From the NCBI GenBank assembly GCA_900540455.1, contig UQGD01000009.1, forward strand, positions 1-64,000: 64,000 nt of DNA, given 5' to 3'. Each line of letters starts with the position of its first letter. The stretch's first letter is position 1. A model generated the notes under the pieces. That model saw nothing but the letters and a program-made list of their open reading frames with translations. It ran no database searches and was not told the origin of the DNA. This DNA comes from an uncultured Faecalibacterium sp. GTDB lineage: Bacteria > Bacillota > Clostridia > Oscillospirales > Ruminococcaceae. Made by a program: the position numbers and the translations under genes. Below are positions 42,122 to 50,304 of the stretch, one piece after another.

Positions 42122-42426
42122 TTGTGATCCTCCGCCATCCGTCCCTGTGTCTTTTCCACCAGCTGCACCGGGTCATATTCCGGTACGCCAACTGCATCAA
42201 GGTAGTAGCCAAGGCCGCAGCGAGTTTTTGGAATGCAGCGGCTTGCCAGAAATTCCAGAAAATCGTCCCAAGTGGGTTCCGTGTTGACTCCAAAGGCAGT
42301 GTCCAAAATGGAATCCACCTTGTTTTCCACACGAACCTGCTTTGTGGTGAAATCTGCGTCAATGATACTGCAAAGTGTATCTTTGTCGTAATACTGGTAT
42401 TCCCGCAGCGTATGCGCCTGTTTCAT
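42103..42426 (-). CDS. Small partner of the HipA-like kinase
   Basis: A 107-residue protein. The C-terminal half, PKTRCGLGYYLDAVGVPEYD followed by QGRMAEDHKWLKI, matches the conserved short ORF that precedes HipA-like kinases in clostridial genomes and corresponds to the N-terminal region of longer HipA proteins; this is from memory. It has no helix-turn-helix, so it is not a HipB. ATG 42426 with AAAGGAG eight bases upstream is better than the GTG three codons earlier. Its end overlaps the kinase start, so the two are made together and probably bind one another. Confidence 0.7.
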   Translation of the reverse strand: MKQAHTLREYQYYDKDTLCSIIDADFTTKQVRVENKVDSILDTAFGVNTEPTWDDFLEFLASRCIPKTRCGLGYYLDAVGVPEYDPVQLVEKTQGRMAEDHKWLKII

Positions 42427-42486
42427 GCTGACCACTCCTTTCTGTAAAAGTGTATCATGTCAGGAGCCGATGTACAAGATGCGAAA

Positions 42487-42725
42487 AGTCAAAACCACCG
42501 GCTGAGCCGGTGGCTTGAGTAAGCCCTAGAAGGGCACCTTACTGGCAAAGCCCCTTAAGGGGCCACGAGCAAGCGTCTTTCACCTGCGTTATTTGCCCTA
42601 CCGCTCTAACGAGCAGTGCCATAAAGTGCATCTTCTAAGACGATGATTTTCTTGTCATCTCGCTTTGCTCGAATCTTATAGCTAAAGCCGTTTTTATTCC
42701 ACCAGCTTAGCTGGTGGTTGTCGCT
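42487..42725. mobile_element. IS200/IS605-derived, palindrome-ended non-autonomous element
   Basis: The segment begins with the hairpin CCACCGGCTGAGCCGGTGG (42495-42513) and ends with CCACCAGCTTAGCTGGTGG (42699-42717). Subterminal palindromes GCCCTAGAAGGGC and GCCCCTTAAGGGGC lie near the left end. This architecture is that of IS200/IS605 ends, which lack terminal inverted repeats and use foldback hairpins. No full transposase is present; the minus strand between 42608 and 42700 is open and ends GTAR-stop, perhaps a transposase remnant. The first 101 bases recur in inverse orientation at 53368-53468. Confidence 0.7.
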
Positions 42726-42797
42726 CGCTCAAGCTACCCAAAACAAGAAACGCTCTTGCCGGTGTAAAACTGGCAGGAGCGTTTCTTGTTGAAGTGG

Positions 42798-43142
42798 TTA
42801 TAAAAGACCTTTGATTTTTTCAAGATGATCTATAGCGGCTTGCAGTTCATTTTGAAACTGATCCCTAGAAGGATCTCGGCTCAAAAGAAGATGATCCATA
42901 CTGACATGGAAGTATTCTGCAATATCGATCAGGATTTTTACAGAACCATTGGAACTTCCTCTTTCAAGATCGCCGAGGTGGCGATTGGAAACACCAAGTT
43001 TTTCAGCAAGTTTTTCAGCAAGTTTTCCTGCGATAACTTCGCATTTGTACGCAAAGTAAAATACGGTTAAATCTCCATCTCTTTTATAAATGATGAAATC
43101 GGCAGAATGTTCCACACAATTTTCTGTCAAAACGATTTTCAT
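42798..43142 (-). CDS. XRE-family HTH regulator with unusual N-terminus
   Basis: A 114-residue protein. The DNA-binding part is KLAEKLGVSNRHLGDLERGS followed by SVKILIDIAEYFHVSMDHLLL, typical Cro/CI-type. Where helix 1 of the domain should be there is instead a different stretch and a duplicated LAEKLAEK, coded by a tandem 12-base repeat. The first 30 residues have no HTH similarity. No ribosome site precedes the ATG, so the real start or integrity is doubtful; it may be a damaged gene. It lies on the same strand as the HipA-like pair, with the IS-derived element in between, and could have been its antitoxin or regulator. Confidence 0.6.
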   Translation of the reverse strand: MKIVLTENCVEHSADFIIYKRDGDLTVFYFAYKCEVIAGKLAEKLAEKLGVSNRHLGDLERGSSNGSVKILIDIAEYFHVSMDHLLLSRDPSRDQFQNELQAAIDHLEKIKGLL

Positions 43143-43285
43143 TATGCTGCATTCATTCTGCCGGGCTTATGAAAAAGCAGGCATTTTTCTTGCTTTCATC
43201 ATCCTGCAAACAGATGATTAAGCACTACTGGGTATTATCGCAATTTTCAAAAATAGTGCCCATCAACACGGCATCTTTGCGATAT

Positions 43286-43327
43286 GCAGTTTGCGGATGT
43301 TGTTTGTGCATTAAAAACGCAAACTGC
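43286..43327. repeat. Perfect 10-bp inverted repeat next to a -10 box
   Basis: GCAGTTTGCG and CGCAAACTGC are 22 bases apart and end directly before TATAAT (43328-43333). This looks like a paired operator over the -35/-10 region. Confidence 0.6.
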
Positions 43328-43333
43328 TATAAT
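43325..43333 (+). promoter_or_regulatory. Extended -10 promoter (distal) before lacI of the glucoside module
   Basis: TGCTATAAT, a full extended -10, about 150 bases before the LacI start. Confidence 0.55.
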
Positions 43334-43390
43334 ATCAAAAAAGTCTTTATTTGAGTTCAGAATTCATTGAAGATCAAAGGATCATTCGGA

Positions 43391-43419
43391 TTGCAATTAC
43401 TGTATGAATATGCTATGAT
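43391..43419 (+). promoter_or_regulatory. Proximal promoter of the glucoside-module lacI
   Basis: TTGCAA (43391-43396), 17-base spacer, TATGAT (43414-43419). Confidence 0.7.
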
Positions 43420-43474
43420 TACGTTGAAAATCATTTGTGTTTCAACTGATCAAACAGGGAGCGTATGAACAGCC

Positions 43475-44539
43475 ATGAAGCGTTTGCAGGATATTGCAGA
43501 TCAAGTTGGTGTAAGCCGGACAACGGTGTCCAATGTGCTGCACGGCAACACCAAAAAGGTTTCCAAGGAAATGATCCAGAAAATTTCGGAAATTCTGAAC
43601 CAGGAGGGCTATGTCCCGAATACATCTTCCCGTGAGCTGACCCGCAAAGGGTCCTGCATCATTGGACTGGTGCTGGGCTACAACTGTGTCCACGGCATCC
43701 CTTCTCTGCGCGATACCTTTGTGGCAGAACTTCTGTCTGGTGTAGAAGAGACAGCCCATCGAAACGGATATTATGTCATGCTGATCAATGGCCAGGACAA
43801 AAATACGGACCAGGTGGCAGAGATTGCCTCCCGATGGAATGTGGATGGTCTTGTCGTCCTGGGACTGGACGAAAAGAAATACAAGGAGCTGCGCAGGCAA
43901 CTCAACAAATATATGGTCCTGATTGACACCTATCCCGAGGCGGAGTACCACTACGTCAACGTGGGGACTGATGATTTCGGCGGCGGCGCCATGATTGCAA
44001 AGTATCTGCTGGACAACGGGTACACCCAGGCCATCTTTGCCGCCGAGTGTGATACCGGCGCAGACCATTACCGCTGGAAAGGATTTCAGCATCAGATGCG
44101 CTCTGCCGGGATTGACTGCGGAGAAGAGCGCCATATTCTTCTCCCCGAGGATATTTCTCTGCGCCGTGTCATGTACGGCCACTATTTGGATCGCTTTGTC
44201 CAGGCCAGAGCTGTGGCCCTGGCCTCTGACTATGATGCGGCGGAAGTGATGAATTATCTGCAGGACCACGGCATACAGGTGCCGGAGCAGGTCTCCGTCA
44301 CCGGGTTTGACGACTGCATCTATGCAGAACTCATGCATCCCCCTCTGACGACAGTGCGTCAGAACGTCCCGGCCAAAGCAGAGGCCGCCGTGGAACTGCT
44401 GGTGCGTCTGATTCGGCAGGAACCGGTGGAGTGTAAAAATTACCTTCAGCCTGTTGAACTGATCCGCCGCAACTCGGTGCGCGAATCAACCCCCAACGCC
44501 GCGCCCTGGTCACAAGATCTGCACAAAATCCACAAATAA
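43475..44539 (+). CDS. LacI-family regulator of the alpha-glucoside module
   Basis: A 354-residue LacI/GalR protein. The HTH MKRLQDIADQVGVSRTTVSN is at the N-terminus, with hinge TSSRELTRKGS. The effector domain begins IIGLVLGYN and includes DGLVVLGLDEKKY and the late SVTGFDDCIYAELMHPPLTT. AGGGAG lies 13 bases before the ATG, somewhat far. It is directly upstream of the lipoprotein-permease-glucosidase operon on the same strand, so it is the probable repressor; the candidate operator at 44558-44571 is in the gap between them. The inducer is probably an alpha-glucoside or its glucose product. Confidence 0.9.
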   Translation: MKRLQDIADQVGVSRTTVSNVLHGNTKKVSKEMIQKISEILNQEGYVPNTSSRELTRKGSCIIGLVLGYNCVHGIPSLRDTFVAELLSGVEETAHRNGYYVMLINGQDKNTDQVAEIASRWNVDGLVVLGLDEKKYKELRRQLNKYMVLIDTYPEAEYHYVNVGTDDFGGGAMIAKYLLDNGYTQAIFAAECDTGADHYRWKGFQHQMRSAGIDCGEERHILLPEDISLRRVMYGHYLDRFVQARAVALASDYDAAEVMNYLQDHGIQVPEQVSVTGFDDCIYAELMHPPLTTVRQNVPAKAEAAVELLVRLIRQEPVECKNYLQPVELIRRNSVRESTPNAAPWSQDLHKIHK

Positions 44540-44557
44540 TTCTTGTGGTATTTATCA

Positions 44558-44571
44558 GTTTCGTAGGAAAC
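44558..44571. promoter_or_regulatory. Candidate LacI operator before the transporter operon
   Basis: GTTTCGTAGGAAAC has perfect five-base half-sites around a four-base centre and lies 14 bases upstream of the promoter -35. Confidence 0.5.
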
Positions 44572-44585
44572 GTCACGCAAAACCC

Positions 44586-44614
44586 TTTTCAAATCCTCTT
44601 CGGTTTTGTATAAT
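44586..44614 (+). promoter_or_regulatory. Promoter of the alpha-glucoside transport operon
   Basis: TTTTCA (44586-44591), 17-base spacer, perfect TATAAT (44609-44614). Confidence 0.6.
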
Positions 44615-44755
44615 GAGCTCGTCAAAAAGACACGCTGCGCAGCCTGTCAGAACGAGACATATACAAACTGGAAGAGGAATTTTTTTGTATCCTGGATGGA
44701 GCAGACAAAAAACGAATTCCGGAAAATCTGACTGAACATCGTGGAGGATTTTATC

Positions 44756-46435
44756 ATGAGAAAGATTTCGCGCAGATCGTTTTTGAAGGCTGCCACCGTT
44801 GCCTGCGCACTCACCGCACTGACCGCCTGCGGAGGCGGCGATGAATCTGCCGCCGTTTCTGTGGCCAAGGACGAAAACGGAGCCTATGTGGACACCCTGA
44901 CCATCACCCTGGGCCGTTTTGCGGAACCTTCTGCCGCTGCCCTGTTCCCTGAAGGCCAGACTTTTGAAGACAACGCCTACACCCGTTACATTGAATCCAA
45001 GCTCAACGTGGATCTGGTGGACAGCTTTGAAGCAGGCGGCGACGCTTACACCAACCAGCTGGCCACCTGCGTCGCCTCGGGTGAACTGCCCGACATCATG
45101 ACCGTCATCAACTACGACACCTTTGTCCAGATGGTGAACAACGGCCTGACCTATGACCTGACCGATGTGTACGAGGAGTACGCCTCTGACTACATCAAGA
45201 GCCTCTACGATTCCTACGACGGCCGCTGCCTGAGCATGGCAACCTTTGACGGCCGGCTGATGGGTATTCCCGGCACTAACCCCGACAACAGCGTCCCTGT
45301 CCTGTGCTGGATGCGCAAGGACTGGCTGGACAAGCTGGGCCTCAACCCCGACCCCGACGGCGACCTGTGCATCACGCTGGATGACATCGCCGCTGTGGCC
45401 AGGGCCTTTGTGGACGCCAATGCAGGCGGCGGCAACCGCACCGTGGGCATGGCTTTTTCCGGCAATGATATCGGCGATGCCATGTGCATCGCCAACGCCA
45501 TGGGCGGCTACATCGACCGATGGATCGAAAACCCTGACGGCACCATGAGCTGGTCCACCCTGGAGCCCGAAGTCAAAGCTGCCTGGGCCAAGATGAACGA
45601 ATGGTACGAGGAGGGCATCCTGGATCCTCAGTTCGGCACCCGCACCACCGATGACATCAACGCCATGATGATCAACAACGAGCTGGGCATCGTCTTTGGC
45701 GCGTGGCATATCCCCGACTGGCGTCTGAGCAGCGTCAAAGCCCTGGTGCCGGAGGCCGAGTACATCGCCTATACGGTGGCCGATGACAACGGCATCGTCC
45801 ACACCTACCACGAAAACGCCGCCGATCGGTTCCTGGTGGTCAGCAAGGACTGCAAGTATCCCCAGGTGGCACTGGAAATGCTGAACATCCTCTATGACGA
45901 TCTGGCCCGCGCTACCGCGGAAACCGCGCCGGAGGTCATCGCCTACATCAACGCCGGCGGACACAACGAGGGCCGTCCCTATTACATGGAAGTCCTGCCC
46001 TCCAACAATCCCTCCATTTACTACACCGAGCACATGGCCGTCATCAACGGCGAGATGACCCCTGAGGAAACCACCATTGCCGAGAACAGAGGCTCTTCCC
46101 AGGCCATTCTGGACTACCTGAAGGATCCCCAGAACGTCACCGAGAAAACCCTGGGCGGTTGGCACTTCTATGAGTCCCGCATCATCGGCCTGGGCGCATC
46201 CATCGATGCGCTGGAAAAGAACGGCAACGCCGAATGGATCACCCCCAAGTATCCCCCCACCACCCCCACCAGCGAGCAGAAAAAGGCAACCCTGGACAAG
46301 ACCGAGCTGGAGGCCTATGTGGCAATCGTGACCGGCGCACAGCCCATCGATTATTTCGATACCTTTGTCAGCGAATGGAAGCGTCTGGGCGGCGACGCAA
46401 TCGCCCAGGAAGTCCAGGAATACTTTGCACAGTAA
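44756..46435 (+). CDS. Sugar-binding lipoprotein of a CUT1-type ABC transporter (alpha-glucoside module)
   Basis: A 559-residue extracytoplasmic binding protein of the LplA/YtcQ type. The N-terminus MRKISRRSFLKAATVAC has a twin-arginine motif, then a hydrophobic core ending in LTAC, the probable lipidated Cys near residue 25. The mature part has the family pattern WMRKDWLDKLGLNPD and GAWHIPDW. It should capture an oligosaccharide and feed the two permeases downstream. ATG 44756 is eight bases after GGAGG; the ATG at 44741 overlaps that site. The gene opens the operon lipoprotein-permease-permease-GH31-GH13-YesL, so an alpha-linked gluco-oligosaccharide is the best guess. Confidence 0.88.
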   Translation: MRKISRRSFLKAATVACALTALTACGGGDESAAVSVAKDENGAYVDTLTITLGRFAEPSAAALFPEGQTFEDNAYTRYIESKLNVDLVDSFEAGGDAYTNQLATCVASGELPDIMTVINYDTFVQMVNNGLTYDLTDVYEEYASDYIKSLYDSYDGRCLSMATFDGRLMGIPGTNPDNSVPVLCWMRKDWLDKLGLNPDPDGDLCITLDDIAAVARAFVDANAGGGNRTVGMAFSGNDIGDAMCIANAMGGYIDRWIENPDGTMSWSTLEPEVKAAWAKMNEWYEEGILDPQFGTRTTDDINAMMINNELGIVFGAWHIPDWRLSSVKALVPEAEYIAYTVADDNGIVHTYHENAADRFLVVSKDCKYPQVALEMLNILYDDLARATAETAPEVIAYINAGGHNEGRPYYMEVLPSNNPSIYYTEHMAVINGEMTPEETTIAENRGSSQAILDYLKDPQNVTEKTLGGWHFYESRIIGLGASIDALEKNGNAEWITPKYPPTTPTSEQKKATLDKTELEAYVAIVTGAQPIDYFDTFVSEWKRLGGDAIAQEVQEYFAQ

Positions 46436-46454
46436 CAAAGGGGGGTAGAACCGG

Positions 46455-47357
46455 ATGAAAAATCAGGTCAAAAAGATCCACTCAAACCAGGCCTATCAAC
46501 TGTATTACCACGGCATGATGCTCCCTGGTTTCATCTTCCTGATTCTGTTCAACTTTGTTCCGATGTTCGGCGCCATCATGGCCTTTCAGGACTACAAACC
46601 CGCCAAAGGTTTTTTCGGTTCTGACTTTGTGGGCCTCAAACATTTCAAATACCTGTTCGAAATGCCAGACAGCTTTGAGCTGTTCCGCAACACCCTGATC
46701 ATCGCCCTGGGCAAAATCGTCTTTACCACCATCATGTCCATCGCCTTTGCGATTCTGCTCAATGAGGTCAAGAACCGGACCCTGAAAAAGTCGGTTCAGA
46801 CGGTGGTTTACCTTCCTCACTTCCTGTCCTGGGTTGTGCTGGCTCTGGTCATCAAGAATCTGTTCAGCCTGGACGGCTCCATCAACGCAATGCTGGGCAC
46901 CTCACTGAACTGGCTGGGCAGCAACGCCCTGTTCCAGCCCCTGCTGATCCTGACCGACACCTGGAAAGAGTTCGGTTATGGCTCCATCGTCTATCTGGCA
47001 GCCATCACTTCCATCGACTCGACCCTTTACGAGGCTGCTTCCATTGATGGTGCCACCTGGTGGAAAAAGGTCTGGCATGTCACCCTGCCCGGCATCCGCA
47101 CCACCATCGTCCTGATGGCCGTCATGAATCTGGGCAACATCCTGAACGCCGGTTTCGACCAGGTCTATAACCTGTACAGCGCATCGGTCTATGCCACCGG
47201 TGATATTCTGGACACCTATGTGTACCGCGTCGGCCTGCAGGGCCTGCAGTACAGCTTCGGTACCGCCGTGGGCCTTTTGAAGTCCGTGATCGCCTTTGTT
47301 CTGATGATCGGCGCCAACAAGCTGGCTCAGAAGTACACCGACAGCAAAATTTTCTAA
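46455..47357 (+). CDS. ABC sugar permease, LplB type (alpha-glucoside module)
   Basis: A 300-residue inner-membrane permease with six helices. FIFLILFNFVPMFGAIMAFQ is the first, and the ATPase-docking loop EAASIDGATWWKKVWHVTLP (the EAA motif) is near residue 195. It pairs with the next gene as a heterodimer. It starts 19 bases after the lipoprotein gene, with AAAGGGGGG upstream. No ABC ATPase gene occurs in this operon, so a shared MsiK-type ATPase must be used. Confidence 0.92.
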   Translation: MKNQVKKIHSNQAYQLYYHGMMLPGFIFLILFNFVPMFGAIMAFQDYKPAKGFFGSDFVGLKHFKYLFEMPDSFELFRNTLIIALGKIVFTTIMSIAFAILLNEVKNRTLKKSVQTVVYLPHFLSWVVLALVIKNLFSLDGSINAMLGTSLNWLGSNALFQPLLILTDTWKEFGYGSIVYLAAITSIDSTLYEAASIDGATWWKKVWHVTLPGIRTTIVLMAVMNLGNILNAGFDQVYNLYSASVYATGDILDTYVYRVGLQGLQYSFGTAVGLLKSVIAFVLMIGANKLAQKYTDSKIF

Positions 47358-47373
47358 GGAGGTCCGTCCGGCA

Positions 47374-48249
47374 ATGAAAGTTGATAAACTCCGCACTGTC
47401 ATCATCTACATCATTATTATTCTGCTGGGCCTAGTCTGTCTGCTGCCGCTGCTGAACATTGTTGCCATCTCCTTCTCCTCCTCTGCAGCAGTGGAAGGCA
47501 ACATGGTAGGGCTGATCCCGGTGGGATTCAGCACCGCAGCCTATGAGAAGATCCTGGAGGACTCCCAGTTCTGGCACTCCTTCCTGATCTCGGTGGAGCG
47601 GGTTGTGCTGGCCCTGATCATCAACTTTGTGCTGATCGTACTGATGGCTTATCCCCTCTCCAAAACCAACGCACAGTTCCGGGGCCGCAACATCTATGCA
47701 AACCTGATGATTTTTGCCATGCTTTTCAACGGCGGCATGATCCCCACCTTCCTGGTTGTCAAATCCTACGGCCTGCTCAATACCGTCTGGGCCCTGGTTT
47801 TGCCGGGAGCCGTGCCCATCTTCAATGTCATCCTGGTGATGAACTTCTTTGCTGCCGTTCCCAAAGAGCTTGAGGAAGCCGCCTTCATTGACGGCGCCAA
47901 CCCGCTCCAGGTTCTGACCAAGATCTTCATCCCCATTTCCAAGCCGGTTCTGGCCACCGTATCCCTGTTCAGCATTGTGGGCAGCTGGAACGACTTCTAC
48001 AGCGGCCTGATCTATATGTCCAAAGCCGCCTATTATCCCCTGATGACCTATATCCAGAGTCTGCAGATCAACGTGGAAGATCTGATCAAGCAGGGCAATC
48101 TGTCTGCCGTGGTGGATTCTGCCGCCCTGGGCAACACCAACCTCAATGCAGCCAAGATCGTTGTTGCAGTTATCCCGCTGCTGCTGATCTATCCCCTGCT
48201 GCAGCGGTACTTCGTTTCCGGCATTGTGGTGGGCTCGGTTAAGGGCTAA
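47374..48249 (+). CDS. ABC sugar permease, YtcP/AraQ type (alpha-glucoside module)
   Basis: A 291-residue permease with six helices. The first helix is ILLGLVCLLPLLNIVAISFS; the docking loop EEAAFIDGANPLQVLTKIFIP is in two parts near residue 169-190. The end SGIVVGSVKG is typical for the family. It is 16 bases from the first permease and has AAGGAGG upstream. Its stop is followed by an 84-base gap with a hairpin before the glucosidase genes, which may balance expression of transporter and enzymes. Confidence 0.92.
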   Translation: MKVDKLRTVIIYIIIILLGLVCLLPLLNIVAISFSSSAAVEGNMVGLIPVGFSTAAYEKILEDSQFWHSFLISVERVVLALIINFVLIVLMAYPLSKTNAQFRGRNIYANLMIFAMLFNGGMIPTFLVVKSYGLLNTVWALVLPGAVPIFNVILVMNFFAAVPKELEEAAFIDGANPLQVLTKIFIPISKPVLATVSLFSIVGSWNDFYSGLIYMSKAAYYPLMTYIQSLQINVEDLIKQGNLSAVVDSAALGNTNLNAAKIVVAVIPLLLIYPLLQRYFVSGIVVGSVKG

Positions 48250-48262
48250 TTTATATTCTTTC

Positions 48263-48288
48263 AGAGCGCTCCGGAGACGGGGCGCTCT
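48263..48288 (+). other. Intercistronic hairpin
   Basis: Arms AGAGCGC and GCGCTCT with a 12-base loop and no U-run lie between permease and glucosidase. It is more likely an mRNA-stability or processing element than a terminator. Confidence 0.45.
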
Positions 48289-48333
48289 ATCTGACAAAAC
48301 AACCACTCAATCACTTTTATTTAGGAGAACGGT

Positions 48334-50292
48334 ATGATTCAAAAGTATCTCTATGGTGTCCCCTTTGACACCGAATCGGTGGTCGCACCAATCCCTGCAA
48401 GCCAAGGCGAACCCCCTGTGGGAACGGTCAAAACCAGCGAGTCCGGCTTCTGCTTTGCCTGCCCCCTGGCGGAGGGCGACCGGGTCTACGGCCTGGGCGA
48501 AGCCAACCGCGGCATCAACAAGCGGGGCTTTGTCTACGTCAGCGACAATGTGGACGACGGCCTCCACACCGAAAACAAGCAGCGAATGTACGCCGCCCAC
48601 AACTTCATCGTGATCTCAGGCCAGCAGAATCTGGGGCTGTTCTTCGACTATCCCGCCCGGATTCGGTTTGACATCGGCTTCACCCGCAGGGATTGGCTTG
48701 AAGTCACCTGTGAGCGGGCCGACCTGGCCCTTTACGTCATCACCGGCGACAGCGCCTGCGATGTGGTCAAGCAGTTCCGGGCCATCATCGGCCGCAGCTA
48801 CATCCCGCCCAAATTTGCCTTTGGGTTTAGCCAGAGCCGCTACGGCTACAAGACCCAGGCCGACTTTGAAGAGGTGGTTGCCAAACACCGCCAGGCCCAC
48901 ATTCCCCTGGACATGGTGTACATGGACATCGACTACATGGACCACTACAAGGACTTCACCGTCAACCCGGAGGAGTTCCCCGATTTTTCCGGCTTTGTAT
49001 CCAAGATGAAAGAGCAGGGCGTCCGGCTGGTGCCCATCATCGACGCCGGCGTCAAGGAGGAAGCAGGCTATTCGGTCTGCGACGAGGGCAAGGAAAAGGG
49101 CTACTTCTGCAAGCGGGCCGACGGAACCGATTTTGAGGGAACCGTCTGGCCGGGGTGGAGCTACTTCCCCGACGTGCTGAACCCCGAGGCCCGGGCCTGG
49201 TTCGGCAGCCAGTACAAGGCTCTGACCGACTGCGGCATCGAGGGCTTCTGGAACGACATGAACGAGCCCGCCATCTTCTACTCCCGGGAGGGGCTGGCCG
49301 AGCGGCTGGATCATCCGCCGGTTCCCCATGAAGACGGCACCATCGATCACTTTGGCCAGGCCATCGGCTGGCTCAATCTGTCCAATGCGCCGGAAGACTA
49401 CGCCCGCTTTTATCACAAGGTGGACGGCAAAATGGTCCGCCACGACCAGGTCCACAACCTCTACGGCTACAACATGACCCGGGCCGCCTCGGAGGGGCTG
49501 GCCAGCATTGCCCCGGGCAAACGGTTTCTGCTGTTCTCCCGGTCTTCCTGCATCGGGATGCACCGGTACGGCGGCGTCTGGACCGGCGACAACCACTCCT
49601 GGTGGAGCCACCTGCTGCTGAACCTCAAGATGCTGCCCTCCCTCAATATGTGCGGTTTCCTGTATGTGGGAGCCGACCTGGGTGGCTTCAACGCCGACAC
49701 CAGCCGGGATCTGCTGCTGCGGTGGCTGGCGCTGGGGGTGTTCACCCCCCTGATGCGCAACCACTCGGGCTGCGACACCCGCCGGCAGGAGTTCTACCAG
49801 TTTGAGGGCCCCGAAGACTTCCGCAGCGTCATCGAGACCCGCTACCGGCTGATCCCCTACCTCTACAGCGAATACATGAAGGCAGCGCTGAACGGCGATA
49901 TGCTGTTCAAGCCCCTGGCCTTCGTCTACCCCGAAGACGAGATCGCCCTTCAGACCGAGGACCAGCTGATGCTGGGCAATGAGGTGATGATTGCCCCGGT
50001 CTACACCCAGAACGCCACCGGACGGATGGTGTATCTGCCCGAGGAGATGCTGTTTGTCAAGTTCGGCCCCGAGGGCCGCATCACACAGGAAGTCCTCCCC
50101 GCCGGCACCCACTTTGTGAAGGTGGCCCTCAACGAGGTACCCCTGTTCATCCGCAAAGGCGCCTGCATCCCGGTGGCGGACCCCGCCCAGACGGTGGCCG
50201 GCATCGACCCCGCCACCATCCGGATGATCGGCTGGCCCGGGGCCAGCTATGACCGCTACGACGACGACGGGGTCACCATCCCCGCAGAATAA
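48334..50292 (+). CDS. GH31 alpha-glucosidase
   Basis: A 652-residue glycoside hydrolase family 31 enzyme without a signal peptide, thus cytoplasmic. The N-terminal beta domain is followed by the barrel: MVYMDIDYMDHYKDF, the nucleophile region GFWNDMNEPAIF (Asp after Asn), and WTGDNHSWWSHL with the acid/base Asp. The late LGVFTPLMRNHS and the C-terminal beta domain complete it. It removes terminal alpha-linked glucose from imported oligosaccharides. Family members differ in preference (alpha-1,3, -1,4, -1,6), and this cannot be decided here. GGAGA lies six bases before ATG. The GH13 gene follows after 12 bases. Confidence 0.92.
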   Translation: MIQKYLYGVPFDTESVVAPIPASQGEPPVGTVKTSESGFCFACPLAEGDRVYGLGEANRGINKRGFVYVSDNVDDGLHTENKQRMYAAHNFIVISGQQNLGLFFDYPARIRFDIGFTRRDWLEVTCERADLALYVITGDSACDVVKQFRAIIGRSYIPPKFAFGFSQSRYGYKTQADFEEVVAKHRQAHIPLDMVYMDIDYMDHYKDFTVNPEEFPDFSGFVSKMKEQGVRLVPIIDAGVKEEAGYSVCDEGKEKGYFCKRADGTDFEGTVWPGWSYFPDVLNPEARAWFGSQYKALTDCGIEGFWNDMNEPAIFYSREGLAERLDHPPVPHEDGTIDHFGQAIGWLNLSNAPEDYARFYHKVDGKMVRHDQVHNLYGYNMTRAASEGLASIAPGKRFLLFSRSSCIGMHRYGGVWTGDNHSWWSHLLLNLKMLPSLNMCGFLYVGADLGGFNADTSRDLLLRWLALGVFTPLMRNHSGCDTRRQEFYQFEGPEDFRSVIETRYRLIPYLYSEYMKAALNGDMLFKPLAFVYPEDEIALQTEDQLMLGNEVMIAPVYTQNATGRMVYLPEEMLFVKFGPEGRITQEVLPAGTHFVKVALNEVPLFIRKGACIPVADPAQTVAGIDPATIRMIGWPGASYDRYDDDGVTIPAE

Positions 50293-50304
50293 GGAGGCAT
50301 TGCC

